From Kitasatospora sp. SolWspMP-SS2h (GTDB lineage: Bacteria; Actinomycetota; Actinomycetes; Streptomycetales; Streptomycetaceae): DNA of 64,000 bases. Each line of letters opens with the position of its first letter. Position 1 is the first letter of the stretch. Location: assembly GCF_003259315.1 (NCBI RefSeq), contig NZ_QLLT01000008.1, forward strand, positions 216,292 to 280,291. The letters are read 5' to 3'. The position numbers and the translations under genes were made by a program. Positions 1-7,794 of this stretch are shown piece by piece. The notes under the pieces are model-generated. The model did no database searches. It was not told the DNA's origin and saw only the letters and a list, made by a program, of their open reading frames with translations.

Positions 1-160
1 GGCTCAGCCCCACCACCCACGGCGTCAGCGGGCTGTACAGGTGGTGCGCCAGGTACCTCGCCAGCGAGGTGCCGAGCAGCAGCAGGAAGGCCAGCCGCAT
101 GACGACCGTGAGCCAGCCCGCGTCCGGGTCGACGGCCCGGGACAGGGGTTGACGCATCAT
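1..160 (-). CDS. Sensor histidine kinase N-terminus (partial)
   Basis: Only the first 53 codons are in the window; the gene runs off the left edge. The N-terminus reads MMRQPLSRAVDPDAGW and leads into a hydrophobic stretch (VVMRLAFLLLLGTSLARYL), which is the usual opening of the membrane input domain of actinobacterial sensor kinases. A good ribosome site (GAAGGAGG) lies 5 nt before the double ATG at 160/157. It is divergent from the HbpS-like gene at 528. In streptomycetes the secreted haem-binding protein HbpS works with the SenS/SenR two-component system, so a SenS-like role is an inference from the neighbour. No kinase domain is visible, so another type of membrane protein is possible. 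Confidence 0.5.
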   Translation of the reverse strand, partial: MMRQPLSRAVDPDAGWLTVVMRLAFLLLLGTSLARYLAHHLYSPLTPWVVGLS

Positions 161-527
161 GGCTGCCTCCTTCGTCCTCGTCGCTCCCGGCGGCGTGCCG
201 CACGCGTGCTGCCGGCGTGCCGACGTGCCGTCGGCACGCCCCGGGCTTCCCGACGGGAGCACGGCGCGTCACCTCCGCTCGCGGAGCATCACGCTGCGTC
301 ACGCCCGTCATAGCGATGGTGGACCGGGACGGCCGCCCGCACATCCACCGATCGGTTGACACGGATGTCGTCCATCATGCGCCGCAGAGCGAGCCGGTTC
401 GCCGATCCGGGGAGGGGGTGCCGGGGCGAAACATGGAGGACGAGGCCGGGGCGCACCGCGATCCGGCACCGAACGAACCCCCTCCCGATCCCCGATACGC
501 CCGATGCACCCGATACAGGAGCCGAAA
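161..527. promoter_or_regulatory. Divergent intergenic region with an 11-bp inverted repeat
   Basis: This 367-bp gap separates the divergent sensor kinase and HbpS-like genes and must hold both promoters. A perfect inverted repeat has arms GGCGTGCCGAC (214-224) and GTCGGCACGCC (230-240) around a 5-nt spacer, about 55 bp upstream of the kinase start. GCGTCAC occurs twice, at 266-272 and 296-302. The inverted repeat is a plausible operator for the response regulator of the pair; that is inference. No further gene is supported here. Confidence 0.45.
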
Positions 528-1085
528 ATGAAGAAGCTGAGCACCCGCACCCGCGTCGTCACCGGTGCCGTCACGGTCGTCGCGGTCGGTGCCGGCGTCG
601 TCGGCGCCGTCTCCGCCAGCGCCGAGACCCCGCAGGCGGCCCCGGCCGGCGCCGTCCACGCCGACGTGCAGAGCAAGAACACCTTCCAGTCCACCCACCT
701 GACGGTCGAGGCCGCCACCAAGGCCGCCCAGGCCAGCCTGGACGCCGCCGCCAAGGCCGGTCAGAAGGTCTCCGTCGCCGTCGTCGACCGCAACGGCAGC
801 GTGATCGTCGAGCTGCGCGGCGACGGCTCGGGCCCGCAGTCCTTCGAGTCGGCCGAGCGCAAGGCGTACACCGCGGTGTCCTGGAACGCGCCGACCTCCG
901 AGCTGGTCAAGCGCCTGGCCCAGGCCCCGAACCTGAAGGACATCCCCGGCACCCTGTTCCTGGGCGGCGGCACCCCGGTCCAGGTCAAGGGCGCCCCGAT
1001 CGCGGCCGTCGGCGTGGCCGGCGCCCCGAGCGCCGACCAGGACGAGCAGTTCGCCCAGGCGGGTGCGGCCGTGCTCAACAGGTGA
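528..1085 (+). CDS. Secreted HbpS-like haem-binding protein (GlcG/DUF336 family)
   Basis: 185 residues. The start at ATG 528 is chosen over ATG 504 because AGGAG (517-521) sits 6 nt before it and a Lys/Arg-rich signal peptide (MKKLSTRTRVV...) begins there; the likely cleavage is after ASA near residue 34. The mature part is a single GlcG/HbpS domain: a helix rich in AATKAAQASLDAAAKAG, then VSVAVVDRNGSVIVELRGDG and GTLFLGGGTPVQV, typical of DUF336. HbpS of Streptomyces is an extracellular haem/iron-binding octamer that modulates the SenS sensor kinase. Divergence from a probable sensor kinase gene supports the same role, but the haem-ligand residues were not verified. Confidence 0.8.
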   Translation: MKKLSTRTRVVTGAVTVVAVGAGVVGAVSASAETPQAAPAGAVHADVQSKNTFQSTHLTVEAATKAAQASLDAAAKAGQKVSVAVVDRNGSVIVELRGDGSGPQSFESAERKAYTAVSWNAPTSELVKRLAQAPNLKDIPGTLFLGGGTPVQVKGAPIAAVGVAGAPSADQDEQFAQAGAAVLNR

Positions 1086-1131
1086 CCCACCCCGCGCGGC
1101 GCCGCCGGCCACCCCCGCGCCCGGCGCACAA

Positions 1132-1169
1132 CCCCGCGGGCCCGCCCCCGGAGGAGCGGGCCCGCGGGG
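1132..1169. terminator. Bidirectional terminator hairpin
   Basis: A perfect 14-bp stem, CCCCGCGGGCCCGC (1132-1145) with its complement (1156-1169) and a 10-nt loop. It lies between the convergent HbpS-like gene (ends 1085) and DUF7144-like gene (ends 1208). There is no T tract, as is usual for high-GC actinomycete terminators. Confidence 0.75.
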
Positions 1170-1207
1170 TCCCCACGGCGTACCCGTGCGGCAGCCCGGG
1201 CGGCGGC

Positions 1208-1663
1208 TCAGTCCTCCCGGTAGGCGCACAGCGCCCAGATCACGAACACGTCCAGCGCGATGATCACCAGCGACCACAGCGGGTAGTACGGCAGCGCCAG
1301 GAAGCTGCCGATCAGGCTCAGCGCGGCCAGGAAGATACCGATGATCCTGGCCCAGGCCGCGCCCTGGATGACGAAGAAGCCGGCCAGCGCGACCAGCGCG
1401 CCGATCACCAGGTGGATCCAGCCCCAGGAGGTCAGATCGAACCGGAAGACGTACCGCGGCGTGCTGACGAAGACGTCGTCCTCGGCGATCGCCATGATCC
1501 CGCGGAACACCTCCAGGATGCCGTTGACCAGCATCACCACACCCGCGAACAGCACCATCCCGGAGACCCAGCCCCTGTTCCGGTGGCCCGGGGGACCACC
1601 GGCGGTACCACCGGTGCGGGAACCGGCGGGCGGTGTCGCGGTCGGACCGACAGACGAGCTCAT
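1208..1663 (-). CDS. DUF7144-type four-helix membrane protein
   Basis: 151 residues, ATG at 1663 preceded by AGGAGGTTCC. After a Pro/Gly/Thr-rich cytosolic N-terminus of about 30 residues there are four hydrophobic segments: GMVLFAGVVMLVNGILEVF, WIHLVIGALVALAGFFVIQG, WARIIGIFLAALSLIGSFLA and PLWSLVIIALDVFVIWALCA. The pattern WVSGMVLFAG...LVNGI...RGIMAI with a second WGWIHL block matches a membrane family widespread in streptomycetes and without a known function. It is a single-gene unit; the 7-bp tandem repeat begins about 130 bp upstream of its start. Confidence 0.75.
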   Translation of the reverse strand: MSSSVGPTATPPAGSRTGGTAGGPPGHRNRGWVSGMVLFAGVVMLVNGILEVFRGIMAIAEDDVFVSTPRYVFRFDLTSWGWIHLVIGALVALAGFFVIQGAAWARIIGIFLAALSLIGSFLALPYYPLWSLVIIALDVFVIWALCAYRED

Positions 1664-1796
1664 GGAACCTCCTAGGCCGAAGCAGGTCTTGCCCCGACCC
1701 TCCGCCCCCGGCCGCCCCCGGGCATTCGGGCGACTCCGTCCGGGTGAACCCGCCCCCGCCCGGCTCCGGCCCGCCCCCCCCGCTCGTTCCTCACCC

Positions 1797-1908
1797 GGTC
1801 GCCGGTCGCCGGTCGCCGGTCGCCGGTCGCCGGTCGCCGGTCGCCGGTCGCCGGTCGCCGGTCGCCGGTCGCCGGTCGCCGGTCGCCGGTCGCCGGGTGC
1901 CGGGTGCC
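1797..1908. repeat. 7-bp minisatellite (GGTCGCC)n
   Basis: Fourteen perfect head-to-tail copies of GGTCGCC span 1797-1894, followed by two GGGTGCC variants to 1908. The tract lies between the stop of the serine hydrolase (1915) and the start of the DUF7144-like gene (1663), so it codes for nothing here. Seven is not a multiple of three, so length change would shift any frame. Slipped-strand expansion is the likely origin. Confidence 0.95.
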
Positions 1909-1914
1909 GCGCGG

Positions 1915-2958
1915 TCAGTCGCCGGGCAGCAGGGAGCGCAGCGCGCGGGCGCGCAGCTCGGCCAGCCGGGTGCGGTCCCAGCCGTGGTAGACGGCGTTGG
2001 TGCAGAGCACCACGAAGCGGCGGGTGCGCGGGGCCAGGTAGAGGCTGGTGCCGGTGAAGCCGTGGTGGTAGGCGACCGAGCCCTTCGCGGTGACGATCCA
2101 GGCCAGGCCCCGGGCCAGGTCCGGTTCGACGGGGACCAGCGGGCGGCGGCTCTGCGTGAACCACTCGGGCAGCGGGCCGGACGGGGCGAGCAGGTGTTCG
2201 GCGAAGGCGGCCAGGTCGGCGGCGGACGAGAACACCCCGGCGTGCCCGGCCACCCCGCCGAGCAGGGCCGCGCTCGGGTCGTGCGGGATGCCCCAGGTCC
2301 GGGGCGCGCCGCGCAGCCGCTGCTCGGTCGGCGCGAGCCGGGTGTCGCGCGGCAGCGGGCCGTAGGCGGTGGCGTCCAGGCCGAGTCCGCGCCACAGCGC
2401 GTCGGCGAGCACCGCCAGTGGTCGGCCCAGCAGTTCGGGCAGCAGCAGTCCGAGCAGGATGAAGCCCCGGTCGATGTACCGGTGGTGCGCGCCGGGCACC
2501 GAGACCAGCGGTTCGGCGCACAGGTGCTCGATCAGCGGTCGTCCGGTGTGCTGGTAGCGGGCCAGGCCGGTCTGCGGGAGCAGCCCCGAGGTGTGGTTCA
2601 GCAGTTGGCGAGCCGTCAACTCACCCCCTGGGGAAGGCAGCTGGGGCAGGGCGGCGCGCAGCGGGGCGTCCAGGTCGAGCAGCCCGGCGCGGACGGCGGT
2701 GCCGACCAGCGGCCAGGTGGCGAGCACCTTGGTCAGCGAGGCCAGGTCGTAGCGGGTGTGCTCGTCGGGGCTGGCGTCGCCGCACTCGGGAGCGACCACC
2801 CCCCGGCTGACCACCGTCCGGCCCGCCCCGGCCTGACCGGCCACCAGCACCCCGCCCGGGAACTGCCCGCCGTCCACCGCCGCCCCGAGCAGGGCGCCCA
2901 GCGCGGTGGCAGTGGCGGCGGTCCAGTCGGCGGCAGGCTGCTGCGGATCGGCTGACAC
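1915..2958 (-). CDS. Serine hydrolase of the beta-lactamase/esterase (SxxK) family
   Basis: 347 residues, GTG start at 2958 with GAGGG 7 nt upstream. The nucleophile motif is SLTK near residue 74 (DLASLTKVLAT). The second motif lies around HHRYIDRGF near residue 160 (a Y-x-D form of YxN), and HHGFTG near residue 297 takes the place of KTG. LLNHTSGL is the usual sequence around residue 120. No signal peptide is evident, so a cytoplasmic enzyme is likely. The architecture fits class C-like esterases and DD-peptidase relatives; the substrate cannot be told. Transcribed alone, with the minisatellite immediately downstream. Confidence 0.82.
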   Translation of the reverse strand: MSADPQQPAADWTAATATALGALLGAAVDGGQFPGGVLVAGQAGAGRTVVSRGVVAPECGDASPDEHTRYDLASLTKVLATWPLVGTAVRAGLLDLDAPLRAALPQLPSPGGELTARQLLNHTSGLLPQTGLARYQHTGRPLIEHLCAEPLVSVPGAHHRYIDRGFILLGLLLPELLGRPLAVLADALWRGLGLDATAYGPLPRDTRLAPTEQRLRGAPRTWGIPHDPSAALLGGVAGHAGVFSSAADLAAFAEHLLAPSGPLPEWFTQSRRPLVPVEPDLARGLAWIVTAKGSVAYHHGFTGTSLYLAPRTRRFVVLCTNAVYHGWDRTRLAELRARALRSLLPGD

Positions 2959-3061
2959 GGCGTCCCTCTCGTCCGGACCGGCGGGGCCTTCCCCCGGATT
3001 GTCACCCGCCCCGGCCCTCGGAGCCAGGGTGCCGGGGCCGGGGCGGGGCCGGTCCGAGGGG

Positions 3062-3460
3062 TCAGGAGCGGGGCGCCGAGAGCGAGTTGAGCGCCTCCAG
3101 GGCCCGGTCGGCCTCGTGGACGGGCACGAACAGGTGGTCGTGGTGGAAGCCGGCCACCACGTTGCAGCTGATCCCGTGGTCGGCGAGCGCGGTGGCGACG
3201 GCGGCGGTCAGCCCGACGGCCTCCAGCGCGGAGTGCACCCGCAGGGTCAGCCAGGCGGCGACGTACGTGTACGGCAGGCCGAGCGCGTCGGCCTCCTCCT
3301 CGGCGACCACGAAGGTCACCCCCTCGGGTTCGGCCACCGTCACCACCGGCCGCAGCCCGGCGGGCACCCGCCCGGGGAGGGTGCAGTACACGTAGCGGCC
3401 CGGGTTGCGGACGGGGCGCAGGCCGGAGAGCAGGGCGTCGAGGTCGTGTTCGGCTGCCAT
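3062..3460 (-). CDS. ACT-domain protein
   Basis: 132 residues, ATG at 3460 without a strong ribosome site. The first half (GRYVYCTLPG...VVTVAEPEGVTFVVAEEEADALG) and second half (WLTLRVHSALEAVGLTAAVATALADHGISCNVVAGFHHDHLFV) match the two-part layout of small ACT-domain proteins of the DUF2241 type. Such domains bind amino acids or related ligands; the ligand here is unknown. Monocistronic. Confidence 0.75.
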   Translation of the reverse strand: MAAEHDLDALLSGLRPVRNPGRYVYCTLPGRVPAGLRPVVTVAEPEGVTFVVAEEEADALGLPYTYVAAWLTLRVHSALEAVGLTAAVATALADHGISCNVVAGFHHDHLFVPVHEADRALEALNSLSAPRS

Positions 3461-3662
3461 GGCGTCACGGTAGTGGGTCCGAACGGGTCGGCGGGAGTGG
3501 CACGGGCCCGTGTCGGACGGCGGGTCGGCCCGGGACCCCCTCGACCGTCGACTGCCCGAGGCTGCCGGGGGGGAACCCGTCGAGCGGCGGACCCGGAGCG
3601 TGCGGGCGGGAGCCGGGAGAGCCCGCTCCCGGCCATCCGGCACCCGCCCTCCGGTGCCGGGT

Positions 3663-4128
3663 TCAGGGAGCAGGGTCCTCCCGGTCGCCGTTTCCGATCC
3701 ACCACTCGATGCCATGGCCACCCGCGGCCCAGCTGTCCATGAGCTGCTCGATCACGGGCAGGCCGACCGAGCGGCTGACGGTGGCGACGACGAAGCGCAG
3801 GTCCGCCGGCGCCTCGGCCAGACCGCCGAGGGCGTCGACCGCCGTCCTGAGCTCCGCGAAGGACCCGGGGGTGAAACGGCCCTGCCGATGGGCCTGAACG
3901 CACAGGTTCCCGCCCCGCTCGACGACCTCGAACTCCCCCCTCCTCGCCGACCCGGAGCACGTCGCCGGCCGCACACCCGAGCACCAGGCCCGGGCTGCCG
4001 GCCAGTTCGAACGAGCCCGACTCCAGCGCCCGCGCGGGCAGCACCTCGAACACCGGGCGCCCGGAGGGCGCGTGACCGGCCAGCAGGCGTATGTGGACGG
4101 CAGCGGGTGACTGCGGTGCGGGCGTCAT
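3663..4128 (-). pseudogene. DUF4265-like protein, frame broken at a G run
   Basis: The N-terminal part (MTPAPQSPAAVHIRLLAGHA..., ATG at 4128) and the C-terminal part (GEFEVVERGGNLCVQAHRQG ... IEWWIGNGD, stop at 3663) are adjacent but in different frames. Together they give one protein of about 154 residues resembling DUF4265. The join falls at six C (3935-3940 on the + strand); a seventh would restore one frame. Either it is a real frameshift or a base-calling error at the homopolymer. Function unknown. Confidence 0.6.
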
Positions 4129-4431
4129 GCGCGTGATCGTCCCACGACGGCGGGCGGAACGGACGCGGCCGTCGCTCACCTCGGAAGGTTCCCCGGGCCT
4201 CGATCTGCCGACCGGGCGGGTCAACGGACCAGCTCGCCGTCCGCCACCTCGCCGGGGCCGAGCGGCCGTGTCACCTCGGCCGCGTCCCGGCATCGGCCCA
4301 CCTCTGAGGGCACGCCGTCCGCCTCCACGGCCCCAGGTCGGAGGCAGAGGTGTCGAAACGGGTTGCCATCCGATAGTTAGCGATATATCGTCGAGGTATC
4401 GAGATGCTTCGGTAGTCGGAGCGTCCGGACT
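4129..4431. promoter_or_regulatory. PadR promoter region with a CGATATATCG palindrome
   Basis: A 303-bp gap. The last 60 bp are the only AT-rich part of the area and contain the perfect palindrome CGATATATCG (4381-4390), followed by GAGGTATCGAGATG, a partial second half-site. PadR regulators commonly bind AT-rich palindromes in their own promoter, so this is a candidate auto-operator. Nothing else is seen in the gap. Confidence 0.5.
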
Positions 4432-4452
4432 GTGGAAAGACAGGTGTTCGTC

Positions 4453-5133
4453 ATGCGTTACGACAAGCGTTTTGGTGGAGAAGGCCGGCGTCGTTGGGCC
4501 GAGGGCCCGGGGCGGCCGGGGCGTGCGGGGGTGCCCGGTGAGGGGGCCGACGAGTTCGAGGGACGGGCCGCGTTCGGGCCGTTCGGGGCGCCGGGGCGGC
4601 CGATGCCGCCGTTCGGGCCCGGGTTCGGGCCGCGCGGGCGGGGGTTCGGCGGGCACGGGCCGCGCGGGCACGGAGGTGGCCGGCGCGGCGGGCGGGCCAG
4701 GCGCGGTGACGTGCGGGCCTCGCTGCTCGCGCTGCTGCGGGAGCGGCCGATGCACGGCTACGAGATGATCACCGAGATCGGTGAGCGCACCGGCGGGGTC
4801 TGGCGGCCCAGCCCGGGCTCGGTGTACCCGACGCTCCAGATGCTGGAGGAGGAGGGGCTGATCAAGGCCAACGAGGAGTCCGGCAAGAAGCTGTTCGAAC
4901 TGACCGAGCAAGGCTTGGCCGAGGCCGAGCGGGCCGGTGAGTCCCCGTGGGACGAGGCCGGCCGGCAGGGCGACTGGGAGGCCGTGCAGGAGGTCGGCAC
5001 CGCGCTCGCGGCGGTGGACCAGGCGGTGCGGCAGGTCATGGCGACCGGCACCGAGGAGCAGCGGGCCAAGGGCCTCGCGGTGCTGGCCGAGGCGAAGAAG
5101 AAGCTCTACCTGATCCTGGCCGAGGAGGACTGA
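4453..5133 (+). CDS. PadR-family transcriptional regulator with Gly/Arg-rich N-terminal tail
   Basis: 226 residues from ATG 4453 (an in-frame GTG at 4432 is possible; neither has a strong ribosome site). Residues 1-85 are a low-complexity Gly/Pro/Arg/Phe-rich tail (GPGFGPRGRGFGGHGPRGHG). The winged helix follows: LLALLRERPMHGYEMITEI...WRPSPGSVYPTLQMLEEEGL, the diagnostic PadR sequence, then a C-terminal helix near EAVQEVGTALAAVDQAVRQV for dimerisation. It probably represses itself through the palindrome at 4381. No adjacent transporter is co-transcribed, so the target genes are unknown. Confidence 0.88.
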   Translation: MRYDKRFGGEGRRRWAEGPGRPGRAGVPGEGADEFEGRAAFGPFGAPGRPMPPFGPGFGPRGRGFGGHGPRGHGGGRRGGRARRGDVRASLLALLRERPMHGYEMITEIGERTGGVWRPSPGSVYPTLQMLEEEGLIKANEESGKKLFELTEQGLAEAERAGESPWDEAGRQGDWEAVQEVGTALAAVDQAVRQVMATGTEEQRAKGLAVLAEAKKKLYLILAEED

Positions 5134-5155
5134 GGCGACGGGGGCCGGGGCCCGG

Positions 5156-5371
5156 TCAGCCCTCCGGGTCGTACTCGTAGCGCCAGCGGTAGCGCCCCTT
5201 GGGGCCGTACTCCTTGGCGCGGCGGTAGACCAGGGTGGTCGCCGGGGTGTCCCCGTGCGCGGGGACGGGCACCCGGTAGACCTTGGGGACGCTGTGCGTC
5301 ATGCCCAGCAGGACCGGCAGGACCCGGCCGTCCAGCGGGCCCCCGGTGAACTCGGTGTCGGCGCTCTTCAC
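5156..5371 (-). CDS. Small conserved hypothetical protein
   Basis: 71 residues, GTG start at 5371, convergent with the PadR gene and only 22 bp from its stop. The sequence (DTEFTGGPLDGRVLPVLLG ... YRRAKEYGPKGRYRWRYEY) is soluble, ends in an aromatic/basic stretch and has no recognisable domain. Codon use fits the neighbourhood. Function unknown. Confidence 0.6.
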   Translation of the reverse strand: MKSADTEFTGGPLDGRVLPVLLGMTHSVPKVYRVPVPAHGDTPATTLVYRRAKEYGPKGRYRWRYEYDPEG

Positions 5372-5787
5372 CCGACCAAGGGTAGGCGCGCCGCCGGGGA
5401 GGCGGACCGCCCGGGTATGTCCGTTCCGGGCCGGTGGTGTGGAGCGGGTGTGACGGGGGCGGCACCGCTCCCGGTCATCCGGAGGGTTCCGGGAGCCTTA
5501 TCCTGCTACGTACGCCCCCGGGGATCACCCGGGTCCGCGGGCCCGTACGGGTCGGGCGCGGCGCGCCGAGGTGCGTCCGTCCGCCGGGCGCGACTCTCGC
5601 GCCCCGTACCCGACCCCGGACGTCGGCCGCCCGGAGACCCCGGCCCGGTCGGCGGCAGGACGCCCCCGCGCGCGGTGCCCCCTCCGGGAAGCAGCGAGCG
5701 GCTCCGTGCGTTGGCGTCGGTTGTTGCGTCGGTGGCCGTGCCGTACCTGGCACGGCGGCTCGGACAGGTGCGTGCGGAAGGGGCCAG
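5372..5787. other. Intergenic region with a hairpin before the Prim-Pol-like gene
   Basis: 416 bp between divergent genes. No gene is supported; long open frames here are GC shadow frames. An inverted repeat GCCGTGCC (5735-5742) / GGCACGGC (5749-5756) with a 6-nt loop lies about 30 bp before the start at 5788 and could be an operator or attenuator. Confidence 0.4.
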
Positions 5788-6480
5788 ATGGAAACCAGCA
5801 GCAGGTGGACGTCCTGGTGGCGGCGGGAGCGGGACCGCCCCGGTGCCGGAGGGGACGCGGCCGCGAGGCTGGATCTGCTGCTGGGGGCGGCCGGGGCGGG
5901 TTTCCCGGTGGCGCCCGCGGCGCACCCGGCCGGGCACCGGTGCTCGTGCGACCGGGTCGGCTGTCCGGCCCCGGCCCAGCACCCGCTCTCCTTCGCCTGG
6001 CAGTCCCAGGCCACCACCGACGCCGAGCAGGTGGCGCGCTGGCTCGACCGGGACCCGGAGGCGAACTTCGTCACCGCCACCGGCCGCGCGCACGACGTGC
6101 TGGACGTGCCGGCCGAGGCCGGCGTGCTCGCCCTGCGGCGGCTGGAGGCGCTCGGCGTGGGCGGCCCGGTCGCCGCGGTCGGCGCCGACCGCTACCTGTT
6201 CTTCACCGCGACCCGCGGCACTCCGCAGGACGAGGACGAGTGGTGGACCAGCGCGCTGGACGCCACCCCCGACACCGTCTCCGAGCACCCCGGCCTGCGC
6301 TGGCACTGCCGCGGCTCGTACACCCTCGTCCCGCCGGCCGCGCTGCCGGACGGCTCCGAGGTGCGCTGGCTGCGCGGCCCCGAGCAGCCCCTGCCGGACC
6401 CGCTGCGGGTGCTGGACGTGCTGACCGACGCGTGCACCGAGGTCGGCGCGGTCGCCCAGGAGCAGTGGCTGATCGGCTGA
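5788..6480 (+). CDS. Prim-Pol N-terminal-domain protein (probably inactive)
   Basis: 230 residues, ATG at 5788 after GGAAGGGG. The layout fits the N-terminal Prim-Pol domain: HRCSCDRVGCPAPAQHPL near residue 55, the ATTDAEQVARWLDRDPEANF region, then VLDVPAEAGVLALRRLEALG. In active enzymes an acidic D-x-D pair sits at this last site; here it reads LDVPAEAG, so catalysis is doubtful. Streptomycetes carry several such stand-alone proteins of unknown role. It is separate from the full Prim-Pol of the mobile element (29684-30553). A strong terminator follows. Confidence 0.7.
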   Translation: METSSRWTSWWRRERDRPGAGGDAAARLDLLLGAAGAGFPVAPAAHPAGHRCSCDRVGCPAPAQHPLSFAWQSQATTDAEQVARWLDRDPEANFVTATGRAHDVLDVPAEAGVLALRRLEALGVGGPVAAVGADRYLFFTATRGTPQDEDEWWTSALDATPDTVSEHPGLRWHCRGSYTLVPPAALPDGSEVRWLRGPEQPLPDPLRVLDVLTDACTEVGAVAQEQWLIG

Positions 6481-6520
6481 ACCGGCCGCCCGGCCGAACC
6501 GCAGGAACGACGGCGCACGG

Positions 6521-6563
6521 CAGCGGCCCGCCACCCCGTACCGCACGGGGTGGCGGGCCGCTG
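6521..6563. terminator. Strong bidirectional terminator
   Basis: A perfect 19-bp stem (6521-6539 with 6545-6563) and a 5-nt loop. It lies between the convergent Prim-Pol-like gene (ends 6480) and methionine aminopeptidase gene (ends 6598). Confidence 0.85.
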
Positions 6564-6597
6564 TGACGCGCGGTCAGGGCGGTCGGCGGGACGGGCG

Positions 6598-7443
6598 TCA
6601 GGGCAGGGTGAGGATCTCCGCGCCGTCCGCGGTGACCAGCAGGGTGTGCTCGAACTGGGCGGTGCGCTTGCGGTCCTTGGTGACCACCGTCCAGCCGTCC
6701 GGCCAGATGTCGTAGTCGTAGCTGCCCAGGGTGAGCATCGGCTCGATGGTGAAGGTCATCCCGGGCTTGATCACCTGGGTGGCCCGGTCGCTGTCGTAGT
6801 GCGGGATGATCAGGCCGGAGTGGAACGAGGTGTTGATGCCGTGGCCGGTGAAGTCGCGCACCACCCCGTAGCCGAAGCGCTTGGCGTACGACTCGATCAC
6901 CCGGCCGATCACGTTGACCTGCCGGCCCGGCTTGACCGCCTTGATCGCCCGGTTCAGCGACTCCTCGGTGCGCTCGACCAGCAGCCGGGACTCCTCGTCC
7001 ACCTCGCCGCACAGGTAGGTGGCGTTCAGGTCGCCGTGCACGCCGTGGATGAACGCGGTGGCGTCGATGTTCACGATGTCGCCGTCCCGCAGCACCGTCG
7101 AGTCCGGGATGCCGTGGCAGATCACCTCGTTGACCGAGGTGCAGATCGACTTCGGGAAGCCCCGGTAGCCGAGGTCCGACGGGTACGCGCCGTGGTCGCA
7201 CATGTAGGCGTGCGCGACGGCGTCCAGCTCGTCGGTGGTGACGCCGGGGGCGATCAGCTCCGCCGCCTCGGCCATCGCCCGCGCCGCGATCCGGCCGGCG
7301 ATCCGCATCTTCTCGATCGTCTCCGCGTCCTGCACCTCGGGGCCGGTGTACGGCGTCGGCGCGGGCTTGCCGACGTACTCCGGACGCGCGATGTGCGCGG
7401 GGACCTTGCGGGTGGGGGACAGCGTGCCGGGTACCAGAGCCAT
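6598..7443 (-). CDS. map: Type I methionine aminopeptidase
   Basis: 281 residues, ATG at 7443. It removes the N-terminal Met from new proteins using two metal ions. The five ligands are visible in order: Asp in VNIDATAF, Asp in GDLNAT, His in FTGHGIN, Glu in FTIEPM and Glu in [13 protein letters not shown] and SVNEVICHG are the usual substrate-pocket sequence. About 40 residues ([20 protein letters not shown]) precede the catalytic fold, as in the longer actinobacterial isoform. Streptomycetes usually have two map genes; which one this is cannot be told. Divergent from the small gene at 7572. Confidence 0.93.
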   Translation of the reverse strand: MALVPGTLSPTRKVPAHIARPEYVGKPAPTPYTGPEVQDAETIEKMRIAGRIAARAMAEAAELIAPGVTTDELDAVAHAYMCDHGAYPSDLGYRGFPKSICTSVNEVICHGIPDSTVLRDGDIVNIDATAFIHGVHGDLNATYLCGEVDEESRLLVERTEESLNRAIKAVKPGRQVNVIGRVIESYAKRFGYGVVRDFTGHGINTSFHSGLIIPHYDSDRATQVIKPGMTFTIEPMLTLGSYDYDIWPDGWTVVTKDRKRTAQFEHTLLVTADGAEILTLP

Positions 7444-7571
7444 GACGGCGAGTGTATCGGCCGCCGCCCGCCCGCCCCCGGCCACGTGTAGGGCCGCCGC
7501 GGCGGGAAAGGATCACCACCGACCGCCGCGGCCCGCCCGCCGCGGCGCCCACCAGGACGGGAGACCAGACG

Positions 7572-7787
7572 ATGACGTTCGGCCGCAAGCCCACCGGGCA
7601 ACCGGGGGAGTGGTTCTACTGCATCAAGCACGGCAAGGTCGAGGAGGGCCCGGACTGCCCGGCCAAGGACCGGCTCGGCCCGTACGCGAGCCGGGAGGAG
7701 GCCGCGCACGCCCTGGAGACCGCCGCCGAGCGGAACCAGGAGTGGCGGGACGACCCGCGCTGGAACGACGACGGCCCCAAGGGCTGA
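7572..7787 (+). CDS. Small conserved actinobacterial protein
   Basis: 71 residues, ATG at 7572 with GGGAGA about 8 nt upstream. Sequence features are GEWFYCIKHGKVEEGPDCPAKDRLGPYASREEAAHALETA. This is a short domain common in streptomycetes, sometimes labelled SPOR-like because of the GPYAS-EEA pattern. Two cysteines (CIKHGK, DCPAKD) might form a small site. Function unknown. It ends 7 bp from the convergent MFS gene. Confidence 0.7.
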   Translation: MTFGRKPTGQPGEWFYCIKHGKVEEGPDCPAKDRLGPYASREEAAHALETAAERNQEWRDDPRWNDDGPKG

Positions 7788-7794
7788 CGACCCG

